DNA of 64,000 bases from Neptunomonas concharum (GTDB taxonomy: Bacteria > Pseudomonadota > Gammaproteobacteria > Pseudomonadales > Balneatricaceae): contig NZ_CP043869.1 of the NCBI RefSeq assembly GCF_008630635.1, positions 124,001 through 188,000 of the forward strand. Direction: 5' to 3'. Positions 9,393 through 17,262 of the stretch are shown one piece after another. The notes under the pieces are model-generated. The model was not told the origin of the DNA, made no database searches, and worked only from the letters and a program-made list of their open reading frames with translations. Each line of letters begins with the position of its first letter. Within the stretch, counting starts at the first letter, position 1. The translations under genes were made by a program, and so were the position numbers.

Positions 9393-10958
9393 CTACAAAC
9401 CTTGTTCGTCGGCCATCTTGTTGGCGATTTGGGGTGCGGTCCACAGAGAAGGCAGCAACACAAGAGAAACAGGAACTGCCGTAACAACAATGAACGACTG
9501 TAGTGCTGAGATGCCGCCAGACCCGATAGAGATTAATAGTGCAGCAATTACCCCCATCATGATTCCCCAGAACACTCTGACGGAGCTTTGTGGGTGGTCA
9601 GTGCCTGTCATAACCATAGAGACGGCATACGTCATAGAGTCACCTGTGGTGGCAACAAAAATGGTCGTCAGGATCAAGAACAGAACCGAGATAATAAAGC
9701 CCATCGGTAACTGCTCTGTAATAGCCAGTAAAGCCGCAGGTAAATTAAATCCTGTGAAAGGCTCAGAAATAACGCCTGGGTTTGCAAGCTCAAAGGCCAG
9801 CCCGCTGCCACCCACAATGGTGAACCAGAAGCAGGTGATAACCGGAGCAACAATCGAGATCAGCAGAATCATTTCACGGATGGTTCTACCACGAGAGATA
9901 CGTGCAACAAACATCGCCATCAGCGGACCATAACCTAGGAACCATCCCCAGAAAAATACTGTCCACCAGTCCAACCAGCCTGGGCTTGCACGGAAGGTGG
10001 CCATAGGAATGAACTGATCAAGATAGATCCCAAAACCTTGCAGGTAACCATCAATAATGAAGCTGGTAGGGCCAAAAATTAGAATAAATGCCATTAATAA
10101 GACGGCCAAAATAACATTGGCACGGCTTAAAATCTGAATACCTCGGGCAACACCACTGACAGCCGAGAGTGTGTAGATCGCAATTAACCCAAACAGAATG
10201 ACCAGCTGCGTTGTGTAGGTATTTGGAATGCCGAACAATTTCTCCATACCAAAACTCACCTGAAGGCCAAGAAAGCCAATGGGACCCACGGTGCCTGCTA
10301 CGACAGCGAGTACACAGCATGCATCAACAATGGCGCCTAGGGGGCCGGTCATCACACGATCGCCAAACACGGGATACAAGAGTGTACGGGGTTTCAGTGG
10401 TAGACCTTTTTCATAGTGCAAGTACATAAAGACCACACCGGTGAGACTGCCTAGAATTGCCCAAGCTAAAAAGCCCCAATGCATAAAGCTTTGTGCTAAC
10501 GCGTTATAGGCGGCTTCAACAGTGCCGGTTTCGCCGCCAAACAACGGTGGTGGCGAAGTGAAGTGAGCCATGGGCTCTGCCGCAGCCCAGAATACGCCGC
10601 CACCAGCCAGTAGGGTACACATGATGATGGAAATCCACTGAAACGTAGACATTTCCGGGGTTTTTAGCCCCCCAAGTACCACTGAACCGGTGCGACCGAT
10701 GGTTAAGAACAAACCGATGATAAAGGTAAGGAGTAACAGCACCTGCCAGTAAGCGCCAAAGTATTTGGTCGATGTTGCAAATGCACTGTTTACCCACGCC
10801 GATACTAGATTAATATCGTAAAGTGCCATGACTGCAAAGAGAGCAAGCACACCGCCGCTAATTAGGAATACGGGCAAGTCGATGCCTGCCAGCCACTTAT
10901 TCTGGGTCATATCCTCAGCCTCGCTGGCAGGCAAGGTTGCCTGATTAGTTATGCTCAT
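9393..10958 (-). CDS. BCCT family betaine/carnitine-type transporter
   Basis: A 521-residue membrane protein with about 12 hydrophobic segments and the BCCT signature. A Trp-rich stretch (GWLDWWTVFFWGW) is followed by the conserved ARISRGRTIREM motif. BCCT carriers take up quaternary-ammonium zwitterions such as glycine betaine, choline or carnitine, usually with Na+ or H+. The N-terminus is short and there is no long C-terminal osmosensor tail, so a nutrient-uptake role is more likely than osmotic regulation. An SD (GGAGATAATC before ATG) supports the start. It sits between the dipeptidase-like gene and ridA in a probable four-gene catabolic operon, which points to a betaine-like substrate that is broken down. 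The exact substrate is unknown. Confidence 0.92.
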   Translation of the reverse strand: MSITNQATLPASEAEDMTQNKWLAGIDLPVFLISGGVLALFAVMALYDINLVSAWVNSAFATSTKYFGAYWQVLLLLTFIIGLFLTIGRTGSVVLGGLKTPEMSTFQWISIIMCTLLAGGGVFWAAAEPMAHFTSPPPLFGGETGTVEAAYNALAQSFMHWGFLAWAILGSLTGVVFMYLHYEKGLPLKPRTLLYPVFGDRVMTGPLGAIVDACCVLAVVAGTVGPIGFLGLQVSFGMEKLFGIPNTYTTQLVILFGLIAIYTLSAVSGVARGIQILSRANVILAVLLMAFILIFGPTSFIIDGYLQGFGIYLDQFIPMATFRASPGWLDWWTVFFWGWFLGYGPLMAMFVARISRGRTIREMILLISIVAPVITCFWFTIVGGSGLAFELANPGVISEPFTGFNLPAALLAITEQLPMGFIISVLFLILTTIFVATTGDSMTYAVSMVMTGTDHPQSSVRVFWGIMMGVIAALLISIGSGGISALQSFIVVTAVPVSLVLLPSLWTAPQIANKMADEQGL

Positions 10959-11019
10959 GATTATCTCCTGATGGATCTTATCTTTATTGGGTTATCAGGG
11001 TCACACGTTTGCTTTAAAG

Positions 11020-12033
11020 CTAGTGCGTACGTTGGGTCATAGGTTGTAATGCATCGTCCAAGAAATGGAGCCAATTTAGCCCCATAATTTTGGCAACATC
11101 TTTCTCACTGAAACCGCGTTTCAGGAGTCCATGGGTTAAGTTAGGGAAGTCGCGGCTGTCGCGGAACCACTCTAGTGGTCGAGGCCAGTCGGCATTTGAT
11201 TTTGAGCCTTCGCCGTAATCCATCTCTTTGGACCAGCGGCCATTGCGCATCCATTCCAGTACGGCAGTCGGTTGCTCTTGGCAAAGGTCAGTGCCAATGC
11301 CGATGCGATCTATATCCATTAAATCAGCCGTGCTGGCAACCATGTCGCAAAACTCATCTAGCGTGCAGTCTGGGCCATTTTTGAGATGAAATGGGTAGAG
11401 GCTAAAGCCTAGCAATCCACCGGATTCACCCAGTGCCCGAAGTACTTTATCTGACTTGTTTCGCTTGGCTTCGTGAAAGCTGAGTGGGTTTGCATGAGAG
11501 ATGATGATCGGGCGTTCCGAAATCTCAATAGCTTCCAGCGTACTGCGCTCGGCACTGTGGCTCATATCGACCACCATGCCGACGCGGTTCATTTCACGGA
11601 TGACTTGTTTGCCAAAGCGTGTAACACCGCTGTCTTCTGCCTCGTAACAACCACAGGCCAGTAAGCTTTGGTTGTTGTAGGTCAGCTGCATGATCATAAG
11701 ATTCAGCTCACGCATCACCTCGACCATGCCAATGTCATCCTCGATGGGTGAGCAGTTCTGCGCGCCGAACATAATGCCGACTTTGCCCAGTTGCTTGGCC
11801 AGACGGATATCTGCAGTGCTTCGAATCGGCATAATGAGATCACTGTTCATCTCAAAGTGTCGGTTCCACTCGGCAATTCGCATCAAGGTTTCACGAATTT
11901 GCTCATGGTACACAATGGTTGCATGAACCATGGTGACACCACCCTGATGCAGTTGCTCGAAGATGGCTCTATTCCAGTTGGAATATTGCAGACCATCAAT
12001 GACAACCAACTCTTTATGTAGCGCATTATTCAT
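11020..12033 (-). CDS. Membrane-dipeptidase family protein with altered metal site
   Basis: A 337-residue amidohydrolase-fold protein of the peptidase M19 (renal dipeptidase) family. The ATG at 12033 is preferred over a GTG at 12054 because AGGAG stands 7 nt before it. The family's N-terminal HxD metal pair (normally VIDGHxD) is replaced here by VIDGLQYSNW, while later metal-site histidines survive in DMSHSAE and IISHANP. The same substitution occurs, from memory, in the dipeptidase-like genes of Pseudomonas glycine-betaine/dimethylglycine clusters. It is therefore probably not a true dipeptidase but a hydrolase or accessory protein for N-methylated amino-acid catabolism. It lies between the aldehyde dehydrogenase and BCCT genes in one transcriptional direction. 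Confidence 0.87.
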   Translation of the reverse strand: MNNALHKELVVIDGLQYSNWNRAIFEQLHQGGVTMVHATIVYHEQIRETLMRIAEWNRHFEMNSDLIMPIRSTADIRLAKQLGKVGIMFGAQNCSPIEDDIGMVEVMRELNLMIMQLTYNNQSLLACGCYEAEDSGVTRFGKQVIREMNRVGMVVDMSHSAERSTLEAIEISERPIIISHANPLSFHEAKRNKSDKVLRALGESGGLLGFSLYPFHLKNGPDCTLDEFCDMVASTADLMDIDRIGIGTDLCQEQPTAVLEWMRNGRWSKEMDYGEGSKSNADWPRPLEWFRDSRDFPNLTHGLLKRGFSEKDVAKIMGLNWLHFLDDALQPMTQRTH

Positions 12034-12046
12034 GGCTAAACTCCTA

Positions 12047-13492
12047 CTACGCACGGATATAGGTAGTTTTTACGACGGTATAGAACTCTTTTGCGTAGGT
12101 TCCCTGCTCGCGTGGTCCGAAGCTGGAATCTTTACGACCACCAAATGGGACATGGTAGTCAGTACCCGCTGTTGGTAGATTAACCATTACACAACCGGTT
12201 TTAGCGTTACGTTTGAAGTCAGTGGCGTATTTCAACGACGTTGTGCAGATACCACCGGTTAAGCCGAAATTGGTATCGTTGAGCGTTGCTAGCGCTTCTT
12301 CGTAGTCTTTAACTTTGATGATGCAAGCGATAGGTGCGAACGCCTCTTCGCGGTTGATCGTCATTTGGTTAGTAGTTTCTGTGAAGAGTGCGGGCTGCAT
12401 GTAGTAACCTTCTTTCTCTTCAGTCAGCACGTCACCGCCATACACCAGTTTGCCGCCTTCATCTTTAGCTGTTTGTAGGTAGCGTAGGTTCTGCTCCATT
12501 TGGCGAGCATCTGCGACCGCGCCAATATGCACACCGGCTTTTAGTGGGTGGCCAACCACTAGCTGCTTCATACGTTCGATCATTGCATCCACGAAACGGT
12601 CGTGAATACCTTCGGTGACAATCAAACGAGAGGAGGCGGTACATTTTTGTCCTGTGCCGCCATAAGCACCGCCAACGGCACATTCAACGGCGTTATCCAG
12701 ATCAGCATCATCCAGTACGACCAGCGCATTCTTACTGCCCATTTCCAGTTGACATTTAACCAGATTCACGGCCGTAGCTGCCGCCACCTTGCGACCTGTC
12801 TCTAGCGATCCTGTGAAGGTGAGCGCATTAATACCGCGAGAATTAATCAGCACATCGCCGACTTCTGCACCTGGCCCCATCACAAGGTTAAAGGTGCCTG
12901 CGGGTAAGCCTTGGCGAGAAATAATTTCGGTTAGTGCCCAAGCAGAGGCGGGTACTTGGTTAGCTGGTTTCCAAACGATAGCGTTACCAAATGCCAGTGC
13001 TGGTGCAATTTTCCAAGCACCGGTAGCGGTAGGGAAGTTCCAAGGCGTAATGATGCCCACTACACCGACCGGCTCACGGCGGGTTTCAATTTCGATACCC
13101 GGGCGAACGGATTCGGCGGTTTCACCCATCTGGCGTAATACTTCCGCGGCATAGTAATGGAAGAATTGGCCGGATCTATAGGTTTCACCGACCCCTTCAG
13201 CCAGCGTTTTACCTTCTTCACGAGCGAGTATCTCGCCCAGTTCATCTTTGCGGGCAATCAGCTCATCCCCGATCGCCATGAGTACGCTATAGCGTTGCTC
13301 TAAACCGCTTTTTTGCCACTCAAGTTGACCTGCCGCAGCGGCAGCAATCGCGGCCTCTGTCTGAGCTTTATCGGCTTGTGCGTAGTGGCCGATAACATCG
13401 CTTATATCGGCTGGGCTAATATTTGCTACGCTACCCTTGTTGCCTTCAACCCACTCACCTGCAATGTAATTACGAAATACTGACTCAGACAT
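12047..13492 (-). CDS. NAD(P)-dependent aldehyde dehydrogenase
   Basis: A 481-residue aldehyde dehydrogenase. The ATG at 13492 has a GGAGG SD; an in-frame TTG at 13504 lies within that SD region and is unlikely. The general base Glu (about 250, in LEMGSKNA) and nucleophile Cys (about 284, in GQKCTASSR) are present. The MGSKNA form of the Glu motif resembles 2-oxoglutarate-semialdehyde dehydrogenases, so a C5 or N-substituted dicarboxylic semialdehyde is a reasonable substrate guess. It is the first gene of the minus arm (ald, dipeptidase-like, BCCT, ridA), divergent from lysR across a 92-nt gap that contains a LysR-type dyad. It probably oxidises the semialdehyde product of the pathway. Confidence 0.92.
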   Translation of the reverse strand: MSESVFRNYIAGEWVEGNKGSVANISPADISDVIGHYAQADKAQTEAAIAAAAAGQLEWQKSGLEQRYSVLMAIGDELIARKDELGEILAREEGKTLAEGVGETYRSGQFFHYYAAEVLRQMGETAESVRPGIEIETRREPVGVVGIITPWNFPTATGAWKIAPALAFGNAIVWKPANQVPASAWALTEIISRQGLPAGTFNLVMGPGAEVGDVLINSRGINALTFTGSLETGRKVAAATAVNLVKCQLEMGSKNALVVLDDADLDNAVECAVGGAYGGTGQKCTASSRLIVTEGIHDRFVDAMIERMKQLVVGHPLKAGVHIGAVADARQMEQNLRYLQTAKDEGGKLVYGGDVLTEEKEGYYMQPALFTETTNQMTINREEAFAPIACIIKVKDYEEALATLNDTNFGLTGGICTTSLKYATDFKRNAKTGCVMVNLPTAGTDYHVPFGGRKDSSFGPREQGTYAKEFYTVVKTTYIRA

Positions 13493-13567
13493 AATGACCT
13501 CCAAAACTAATTGGAATCATCATAGGGGGTGTGATGTAATAATAAAAATTAATAAATAATATTCTGC

Positions 13568-13584
13568 GATAAGGAAAGCTTATC
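13568..13584. promoter_or_regulatory. Candidate LysR operator, copy 1
   Basis: Perfect inverted repeat GATAAG-GAAAG-CTTATC, which contains the LysR-family T-N11-A pattern. It abuts the lysR ATG at 13585 and includes the likely SD (AAGGA), so binding could repress lysR itself while acting on the divergent aldehyde dehydrogenase operon 75 nt away. The same half-sites and spacing recur at 14526-14546. Confidence 0.65.
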
Positions 13585-14475
13585 ATGTTACCAGAGCTTA
13601 AAATTGCCCAGTTACGTCATTTTGTTTGGGTCGCCGAGTTAAAGGGGTTTCATGCGGCAGCGGAGAAAGCGCACCGCACTCAACCGGCAATTTCACTCTC
13701 TATTCGGGATCTTGAAAACAAGCTGGGGGAGCCGCTATTTGAGAAGCGTAATGCTAAAACGGCCAAAACAGAACTCACGCCCTTCGGCTGCTATTTTTTA
13801 CCAAAAGCAAAAGAGCTGATCGCACATCATGATCGTATCGCAGAAGATATGACACTCCTGTCTGAGCATAAAACAGGGCATCTTCGCCTAGCGTCTGTCC
13901 CTTCCATTGCCAGTCGGGTTTTGCCGGGGTTGTTGCACGAATTTGTTTCTGGTGCGCCGGATCTTCATATCAGCTTTTTTGATGATAACTCCGATGCTGT
14001 GCTCAAAATGGTAGAAACGCAAAAAGTGGATTTTGGAATAGCGCATCTGTTTCACGAAGAGGAGCACCCAGATAAAAGCTTTACCTCGATCTGGGAGGAT
14101 CAGATCGGCGTGGTTTGTCCCAAAGACCATCCGCTGGCTAGCGAAACTTCGTTGCATTGGAAATCACTTAGGCAGCACCGTTTAATCAGTAACGGAACCT
14201 CGCGGCTGCTTGAAGACAGCGAAGCAAGCCCTTTACTGGGGCATTCCCAGTTCTATGTCTCGAATATGATCTCTTTGATTGCGATGTTAGAAGCGGGTTT
14301 TGGCGTCACTACCTTGCCTTGGTACGCGTTCCCACAAGAAAGCACAAAGTTAAGCTTTATTCCGCTGGCTGACCCCCATGTGGTCAGGCGAATAGGGATT
14401 GTGAAACTCAATAATAAATCGCTGACGCCCCCAGCGCAGGCGTTAGTGAACTTTATCTTGGCAAAGACTGTATAA
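13585..14475 (+). CDS. LysR-family transcriptional regulator
   Basis: A 296-residue LysR regulator with an N-terminal winged helix-turn-helix (about 5-65, containing FHAAAEKAHRTQPAISLSIRDLE) and a C-terminal periplasmic-binding-protein-like effector domain (about 92-295). It is divergent from the aldehyde dehydrogenase operon and upstream of the 569-aa/DUF3726/TSUP operon. The identical dyad in both adjoining promoter regions indicates local control of all three units, with an inducer that is probably the imported substrate or an early intermediate. Autoregulation is likely because one dyad covers its own ribosome-binding region. Confidence 0.93.
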   Translation: MLPELKIAQLRHFVWVAELKGFHAAAEKAHRTQPAISLSIRDLENKLGEPLFEKRNAKTAKTELTPFGCYFLPKAKELIAHHDRIAEDMTLLSEHKTGHLRLASVPSIASRVLPGLLHEFVSGAPDLHISFFDDNSDAVLKMVETQKVDFGIAHLFHEEEHPDKSFTSIWEDQIGVVCPKDHPLASETSLHWKSLRQHRLISNGTSRLLEDSEASPLLGHSQFYVSNMISLIAMLEAGFGVTTLPWYAFPQESTKLSFIPLADPHVVRRIGIVKLNNKSLTPPAQALVNFILAKTV

Positions 14476-14525
14476 GTTATGTAGTAAACTGTTTAAATCG
14501 AATAAAAATAATAAGTAATGCTGTT

Positions 14526-14546
14526 TTGATAAGTTTGGCTTATCAA
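14526..14546. promoter_or_regulatory. Candidate LysR operator, copy 2
   Basis: Perfect inverted repeat TTGATAAG-TTTGG-CTTATCAA, arms 8 bp, spacer 5. The inner six bases of each arm and the spacer length equal those of the dyad at 13568-13584, and T-N11-A is again present. It lies about 240 nt upstream of the 569-aa gene, so it probably controls that operon. Confidence 0.65.
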
Positions 14547-14596
14547 GCGATATAAGCTTTTGATTTGATCATATCCCTTTCTCTGACGGAAGATAA

Positions 14597-14646
14597 AGCG
14601 GTATCCACGGCCAAGCAGGCTGTGATCAGATTTCACTGATACCGCT
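14597..14646 (+). promoter_or_regulatory. Long inverted repeat in operon leader
   Basis: Nine-base arms AGCGGTATC (14597-14605) and GATACCGCT (14638-14646) match perfectly across a 32-nt loop. No T-tract follows, so it is not a standard terminator. In RNA it would close a hairpin between the operator and the gene start. It could be a regulatory leader or a protein-binding dyad; no known riboswitch class was recognised. Confidence 0.4.
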
Positions 14647-14783
14647 CTGTTGATAAACATAATAAGGGGCCCGCAGAGCTTCTTTGGTACAGGCTTCCCA
14701 CACATCTATGCTGAGCGGATCTTACTTAAAAGCCGCTAAATCAAAATGAAAAATGATGTGTCGTAACCGAGAGGAAAATAATA

Positions 14784-16493
14784 ATGACGACGCCCGCTGC
14801 GATTCAAGCTGCTCTGCAGGGCAACAATGCTCTTCCGTTAAGATCTCCCCGTCAGGTTATGGATCTGGAACGCCTTGGTGCTATGCATCAGAGTCGACTC
14901 AGTTTTATGCGTACGCTTGTGCGCCGGATTATGCGGGAGCGATGGCAAATAGCACCGGTCAAGCTGACCCTTGATGAACAGGGCTATGGGACGGTTATCT
15001 ATGAAATTAATGCCCCCCATGGGCTGTTTAGTTTTGTTCTTTTCTCCAGCTACCTATCACCGGAAGACCGTAATGACCGTGTTATCGCTACCCAGTGGGA
15101 TCTAACCATGGCGCTGGTCGAAGGTAAGGTGGATGCTACGTATCTTGAGCAGCTACGTGACAATGTACCTAAGCAGGAAGCAGGGCGCGTTGATTCACGG
15201 GTGTTTGTATTATCCCGTGCTAACCGCAGTGCCCGAAACTTTGAGTATGTTGTCGATCAATTGGCTAAGGGGCAACAACCTGATATCGACAAAATAGCCG
15301 ATGTTGGGTATCTGTATCGAACAACCGCAGTGTATGGCAGTGGCAAGTTGGGCATGGCTGATTGGGAAAAAGTTAAACACTGTTGGCCTGACTTTTCTCG
15401 GCCTTTTTCTGCCGAAATGTTTGTTTGCCTTATGTTGCGCAACTTCAGTCTATTTCAGGCCGAACATATCGCGCGCTTTAAATCCCCAGAGACTTTCCAG
15501 CCGATGAAGCCAGAGATCAAACGCTATTTTGGTATTGGCAACTCGACCGGCTTAGGGATGGCACCCTATTTGATTAATCATCCATTACTGATCAATCAAT
15601 GGATAGAGATGCGAGAGTTGGGGTTGGCCAGAGTGCGAGTATTAGGGAATATCGACCATCGAGTTCAGCAGCACTTTCAAGAGCTGCTAACCCGCTGTGT
15701 AGTGCATACCGAGCAAACACGCACAGAAGATGAATGGCAAACCCAGAATAATCGGCAAGTGCTGGAGGATTTAGCGCTGCTACAAGCGAAATCCGCCGAG
15801 GGTGTTGAGAGTTGGGACGGGTTACTACAGTGGTCAGAATCTAGCTGCTCATTGCAAGGGCAAGAGCTATTGGTGTCGATTCTTTTGGAACTTTACCCTG
15901 AGCTTGTTGATGATTTAGAAGATTATTACAGCGCTGAGGAGTTTTTAGATCTCGACCCGCTTATGCCTGTCAGTGAACTACAGCGGGTCATTGAACAGCG
16001 GTACGACTGGGCATTGGCCATAGACTTCTCAGAATCGGGCGCTAAAGAGACTTTCTGGTATCGCTCAGAAGAGAAGATGGAGCCACGCTTAGGTAATACC
16101 GAACGGGAGCAGGGTAAAGAAAAACAGATGGCGCTGGGGGTGGGGTATGCCGTTCGAAAATGCTACGACCAGCTCTGCGAGTATGTCCGAGAATATCCAG
16201 AACATACGACGGCGCGCTTTATGGTGGCCCGGCCAAAATTAAGAGGTATTGTGCGCCGTATTCAAAGTATGAATCGCTGTGTTTATGGGGATATTCAGGC
16301 CAACCTTCTAGAGAGGGATGTGCTACCCATGCACCTTCTCAGAGCCAAACTCGCGTTTTTTGGTGTGAGTAAGTTTGATCCGCGTTCCAAGCTTTGGGTG
16401 CGCAATACGATGTTCCAAGGTGCGCCTTTACTTGAAGATATCGGTAGAACCTTTAACGATGACTGGTTTATGCCACTCGCCCCCCAGCTGTAG
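14784..16493 (+). CDS. Unrecognised 569-aa cytoplasmic protein in catabolic locus
   Basis: I do not recognise a family. The protein is soluble, with no signal peptide or membrane segment. It is rich in Arg, Leu and Glu, with a notable small-residue motif GIGNSTGLGMAPYLINHP near residue 253, an acidic stretch around residues 370-400 (PELVDDLEDYYSAEEFLDLD) and several Trp/Tyr-rich segments near the C-terminus (FNDDWFMP). No Walker, Rossmann GxGxxG, CxxC or metal-binding cluster is evident. It is first of a three-gene plus-strand unit, followed after 10 nt by the DUF3726 gene, and downstream of a LysR-type dyad. Its size, fixed position and partner suggest an enzyme or enzyme subunit working with the DUF3726 protein, but that is inference. 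Confidence 0.85.
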   Translation: MTTPAAIQAALQGNNALPLRSPRQVMDLERLGAMHQSRLSFMRTLVRRIMRERWQIAPVKLTLDEQGYGTVIYEINAPHGLFSFVLFSSYLSPEDRNDRVIATQWDLTMALVEGKVDATYLEQLRDNVPKQEAGRVDSRVFVLSRANRSARNFEYVVDQLAKGQQPDIDKIADVGYLYRTTAVYGSGKLGMADWEKVKHCWPDFSRPFSAEMFVCLMLRNFSLFQAEHIARFKSPETFQPMKPEIKRYFGIGNSTGLGMAPYLINHPLLINQWIEMRELGLARVRVLGNIDHRVQQHFQELLTRCVVHTEQTRTEDEWQTQNNRQVLEDLALLQAKSAEGVESWDGLLQWSESSCSLQGQELLVSILLELYPELVDDLEDYYSAEEFLDLDPLMPVSELQRVIEQRYDWALAIDFSESGAKETFWYRSEEKMEPRLGNTEREQGKEKQMALGVGYAVRKCYDQLCEYVREYPEHTTARFMVARPKLRGIVRRIQSMNRCVYGDIQANLLERDVLPMHLLRAKLAFFGVSKFDPRSKLWVRNTMFQGAPLLEDIGRTFNDDWFMPLAPQL

Positions 16494-16503
16494 GAGAGTC
16501 ACA

Positions 16504-17253
16504 ATGCATGTTTCTATGAATGAGTTAAAAGCGGCTCTGCGACGCTGTTTTGAGGCGACAGGGTATTTTGTCGGCAACTATGAAGATGCTGCCAATATGA
16601 TCCTGTGGTTGGAAAAGCATGGCTTGGGTGGATTAAGAGAGCTGCAACGGGCATTGCCCTTTATCAGTGTTGATCGTGATAAACCCCTAAGTACGGTGGT
16701 TTATGAAGACAGCACATCGGCGATCATTGATAGCCATGGTCGCAGTGCGCTGAACTGTATTGCTGCATCTGTTGATCTGGCTCACGCCAAAGCATTGGAG
16801 TGCGGGATTGCTACCGTCACGGTACACAATTGTCATAATCGTAAGTTCATTCTCAAGGCGCTAACCGACTGTGGTCGTCGCGGCATCAGTGTTGCGGCTT
16901 ATTGGCGGAACGGTACGCAAGGCGTCACAGAGCATACGGCAGCCATCAAAGCAGGTGCACGCTACCCAAGCTACAGTGAAGCGTTGACGAACCTAGATGC
17001 GAACGTGGATGACCGGCAGGCGCTGACCATTATTTGTAGTTCCCGCGTGGATTTGACCTCGTCGCTGCAAAATTCGTATGGCAATCGTAATGCCAGCCAT
17101 ATCAGTGCTCAGCAAGTGGAAGAGAACAAAACCCACAGCGTTGATTTTGGTATCGATATTGATGAGGCACTATGGGCAGAGATCAATCGTATCGGCGAAG
17201 GTATTTTGGTAGAGAACAGTGAGCAATCCCGACAAGGTGCGGGTGGCCGCTGA
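16504..17253 (+). CDS. DUF3726 domain protein
   Basis: A 249-residue protein. The ATG at 16504 is chosen for its TAGGAGAG SD; a longer frame reaching back to 16375 runs inside the preceding gene. The N-terminus (MNELKAALRRCFEATGYF, then EDAANMILWLEKHGLGGL) matches what I recall of DUF3726. The helix with a following HGLGG loosely resembles the N-terminus of LDH2-type malate/lactate dehydrogenases and ketimine reductases, though no known cofactor site is evident. It begins 10 nt after the 569-aa gene and is probably translated from the same message. No function is assigned to the family that I can state with certainty. A reductase or partner subunit for the 569-aa protein is one possibility. 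Confidence 0.82.
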   Translation: MHVSMNELKAALRRCFEATGYFVGNYEDAANMILWLEKHGLGGLRELQRALPFISVDRDKPLSTVVYEDSTSAIIDSHGRSALNCIAASVDLAHAKALECGIATVTVHNCHNRKFILKALTDCGRRGISVAAYWRNGTQGVTEHTAAIKAGARYPSYSEALTNLDANVDDRQALTIICSSRVDLTSSLQNSYGNRNASHISAQQVEENKTHSVDFGIDIDEALWAEINRIGEGILVENSEQSRQGAGGR

Positions 17254-17262
17254 TTTATATCG

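Larger units (their letters stand above)
14476..14783. other. 308-nt intergenic leader between lysR and the plus-arm operon
   Basis: No convincing gene is present; a 70-codon minus-strand ORF inside it lacks any recognisable feature. The stretch holds the second LysR-type dyad (14526-14546), then a long inverted repeat (14597-14605 with 14638-14646), and ends with a GAGAGGAAAAT ribosome-binding region before the ATG at 14784. The distance from dyad to start (about 240 nt) leaves room for an untranslated leader with its own regulation. Confidence 0.6.

Noticed and set aside
9355-9933. 192-codon plus-strand ORF
   Set aside because: It is antisense to the BCCT gene, whose family signature is clear; a shadow frame.
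14493-14705. 70-codon minus-strand ORF in the lysR-downstream gap
   Set aside because: No ribosome site, no recognisable features, and it overlaps the operator and hairpin; taken as chance.
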